Of a stretch of DNA of 13,885 bases, positions 13,120 through 13,885 are shown piece after piece. The notes under the pieces were generated by a model. It saw nothing but the letters and a program-made list of their open reading frames with translations. It made no database searches and was not told the DNA's origin. The DNA comes from JBDTNQ01 sp039933635 (GTDB lineage: Bacteria > Acidobacteriota > Vicinamibacteria > Vicinamibacterales > SCN-69-37): contig JBDTNQ010000117.1 in assembly GCA_039933635.1 (NCBI GenBank), positions 1 through 13,885 of the forward strand, in the 5' to 3' direction. Position 1 is the stretch's first letter. Each line of letters opens with the position of its first letter. Both the position numbers and the translations under genes were made by a program.

Positions 13120-13181
13120 GAAGACCTCAACAGCAATATAGCCCCAGGGGGCCCGAAAATTCCGACGGGTCCCATGGAGCC

Positions 13182-13885
13182 CTATCGAGCTAACGCCCTG
13201 ACCAACCCGGTCAGACTGGTTGCAGGCGCGGCCCACATCGACCTGCGACCCATGTTCGCGTCAAGGCAATGCGCGAACAGAACGGGATCTGCCGCCAGTG
13301 CGCCGACGATGCGATCAACAAGCGCTGGACGGGTGGAGAGCGAGAGCATCAGGCGCGTCAGGTCGCGATTCGATTTAGTGACGGCGTCGACGGCTCGGAG
13401 ATACGGTCTCAACGCAGAAGCTGCCAGGACGCGAGGGCCCGGACCGGCAAGCAACGGCACGACGTGTCGTTCGAACTCTTCAGCTTGGGTGAGGGCGAGC
13501 CCGACCCCCTCGCCCGTCAACGGATCCAGATACCCCGCAGCATCGCCGACGAGAAGCACGCCGTCCCGCGCGCGTTCGCGCGGCTGATGGCGGAAAGGCC
13601 CGGCGGCCTCGGCGCGATCCGTCGCACGCCGGCCGGCCAGCTTCTCAGCGAGCGCGGGCATCTGCGCCAGAAACAGGTCGGACACTCTCGGCGGCCAGGG
13701 CCCGTCGCTCTCCCCTTTCGAACGTTCGAACCCTCCGCCCCTCGCCCCCTCGTCCCCTCGTCCCCCCGTCCCCTCGTCCCCTCCGCCCCTCGCCCCCTCG
13801 TCCCCTCGCCCCCTCGTCCCCCCGTCCCCCCGCCCCCTCGTCCCCCCGTCGAAGATGGCGTCCTGATCCCAGAGCCACGCCACAT
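13182..13885 (-). CDS. FAD-dependent oxidoreductase, C-terminal part (gene runs off the right edge)
   Basis: This is the C-terminal 234 or so residues of a flavoprotein monooxygenase or geranylgeranyl-reductase-like enzyme. The diagnostic part is VLLVGDAAGYLDPLTGEG, the FAD ribityl/pyrophosphate-contacting GD motif, preceded by an AAGPFR block, both standard in this group. Upstream, VAWLWDQDAIFDG resembles the strand that in relatives leads almost directly into a sequence like LFLAQMPALAEKLAG. Here about 45 residues of Gly/Arg/Asp/Glu-rich repeat plus GGFERSKGESDG are inserted between the two blocks. Codons on both sides end mostly in G or C in the same frame, so the gene is open through the insertion. 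The start and the N-terminal dinucleotide fold lie outside the window. It may share a transcript with msrA. The substrate cannot be told. Confidence 0.75.
   Translation of the reverse strand, partial: VAWLWDQDAIFDGGTRGRGDGGTRGRGDEGARGGGDEGTGGRGDEGARGGGFERSKGESDGPWPPRVSDLFLAQMPALAEKLAGRRATDRAEAAGPFRHQPRERARDGVLLVGDAAGYLDPLTGEGVGLALTQAEEFERHVVPLLAGPGPRVLAASALRPYLRAVDAVTKSNRDLTRLMLSLSTRPALVDRIVGALAADPVLFAHCLDANMGRRSMWAAPATSLTGLVRALAR
13717..13730. repeat. 14-bp perfect palindrome beside the 8-bp repeat array
   Basis: TTCGAACGTTCGAA is a perfect palindrome inside the oxidoreductase coding sequence, 7 bases from the edge of the tandem array. Together with the array it makes up most of the inserted segment, which suggests that both parts came in as one composite repeat element. 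Confidence 0.8.
13738..13849. repeat. 8-bp tandem repeat array, 14 units, within a coding sequence
   Basis: Fourteen consecutive octamers fit CCCC(T/C)CG(T/C) on the plus strand, with one unit reading CCCCTCCG. On the coding (minus) strand the unit is (A/G)CG(A/G)GGGG. As 8 is not a multiple of 3, three units encode an octapeptide, giving a Gly-rich series such as GTRGRGDE, GARGGGDE and GTGGRGDE. All three minus-strand frames stay open across it. Gain or loss of one unit would shift the reading frame of the flavoprotein. Confidence 0.92.

Noticed and set aside
13141..13152. GCCCC-AG-GGGGC hairpin between the FAD oxidoreductase and msrA as a terminator
   Set aside because: The loop is only two bases and no T-tract follows on the transcribed strand.
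12505..13587. A 360-codon open frame on the plus strand opposite msrA and the FAD oxidoreductase
   Set aside because: Both opposing genes have clear catalytic motifs. The product is Arg-rich low-complexity sequence, so it is a shadow.
13738..13849. CRISPR array
   Set aside because: The units are 8 bp without spacers and lie in a coding frame; this is a simple tandem repeat.

Overview
The window is high-GC DNA with dense genes and short intergenic gaps; no stretch longer than about 300 bases lacks a gene. A VWFA-related protein of the type common in Acidobacteriota, a secreted FG-GAP/VCBS-repeat protein with a DUF1080-like front half, a DUF6807 ('PmoA-family') secreted protein and an FCD-type GntR regulator together suggest an acidobacterium, perhaps of the Vicinamibacteria type. 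This assignment is inferred from gene content, not from a marker gene. I see no rRNA, tRNA, CRISPR, transposase or phage gene.

Left block (1-2675, minus strand): a YdcZ/DUF606-like small membrane transporter, then a secreted FG-GAP protein, then at the left edge what looks like a collapsed 2-keto-3-deoxygluconate permease gene (kdgT). The N-terminal signature of that permease is joined, in another frame, to what looks like its C-terminal membrane helix. Centre (2880-7861): an SMP-30/gluconolactonase-like lactonase (+), a short-chain dehydrogenase (-) convergent with it, a divergently transcribed GntR/FCD regulator (+), and a full-length but divergent transketolase (+). Right-centre (7905-12314, plus strand): a close-packed run of cupin, VWFA-related protein, DUF6807 protein and two further short-chain dehydrogenases. 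Right edge (12385-13885, minus strand): a membrane-anchored MsrA and the C-terminal part of an FAD-dependent oxidoreductase whose reading frame carries a 14-unit, 8-bp tandem repeat.

The most informative feature is regulatory. The 9-mer ATAATCGAT, often extended to the palindrome ATAATCGATTAT, occurs four times, and each copy lies in an intergenic gap or gene junction of the presumed sugar-acid genes: 2777-2785, 4719-4727, 5648-5656 and 9629-9637. A simple reading is that the GntR/FCD protein encoded at 4882-5637 binds these sites and controls the transporter/FG-GAP operon, the lactonase, the dehydrogenase, itself, the transketolase and the DUF6807-SDR-SDR run as one local regulon. The lactonase, three SDRs, cupin, transketolase and kdgT remnant fit catabolism of a sugar acid, uronate or related keto sugar. 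No kinase, aldolase or dehydratase is visible in the window, so the exact substrate and chemistry are unknown. The msrA/FAD-oxidoreductase block has no such site and looks unrelated.
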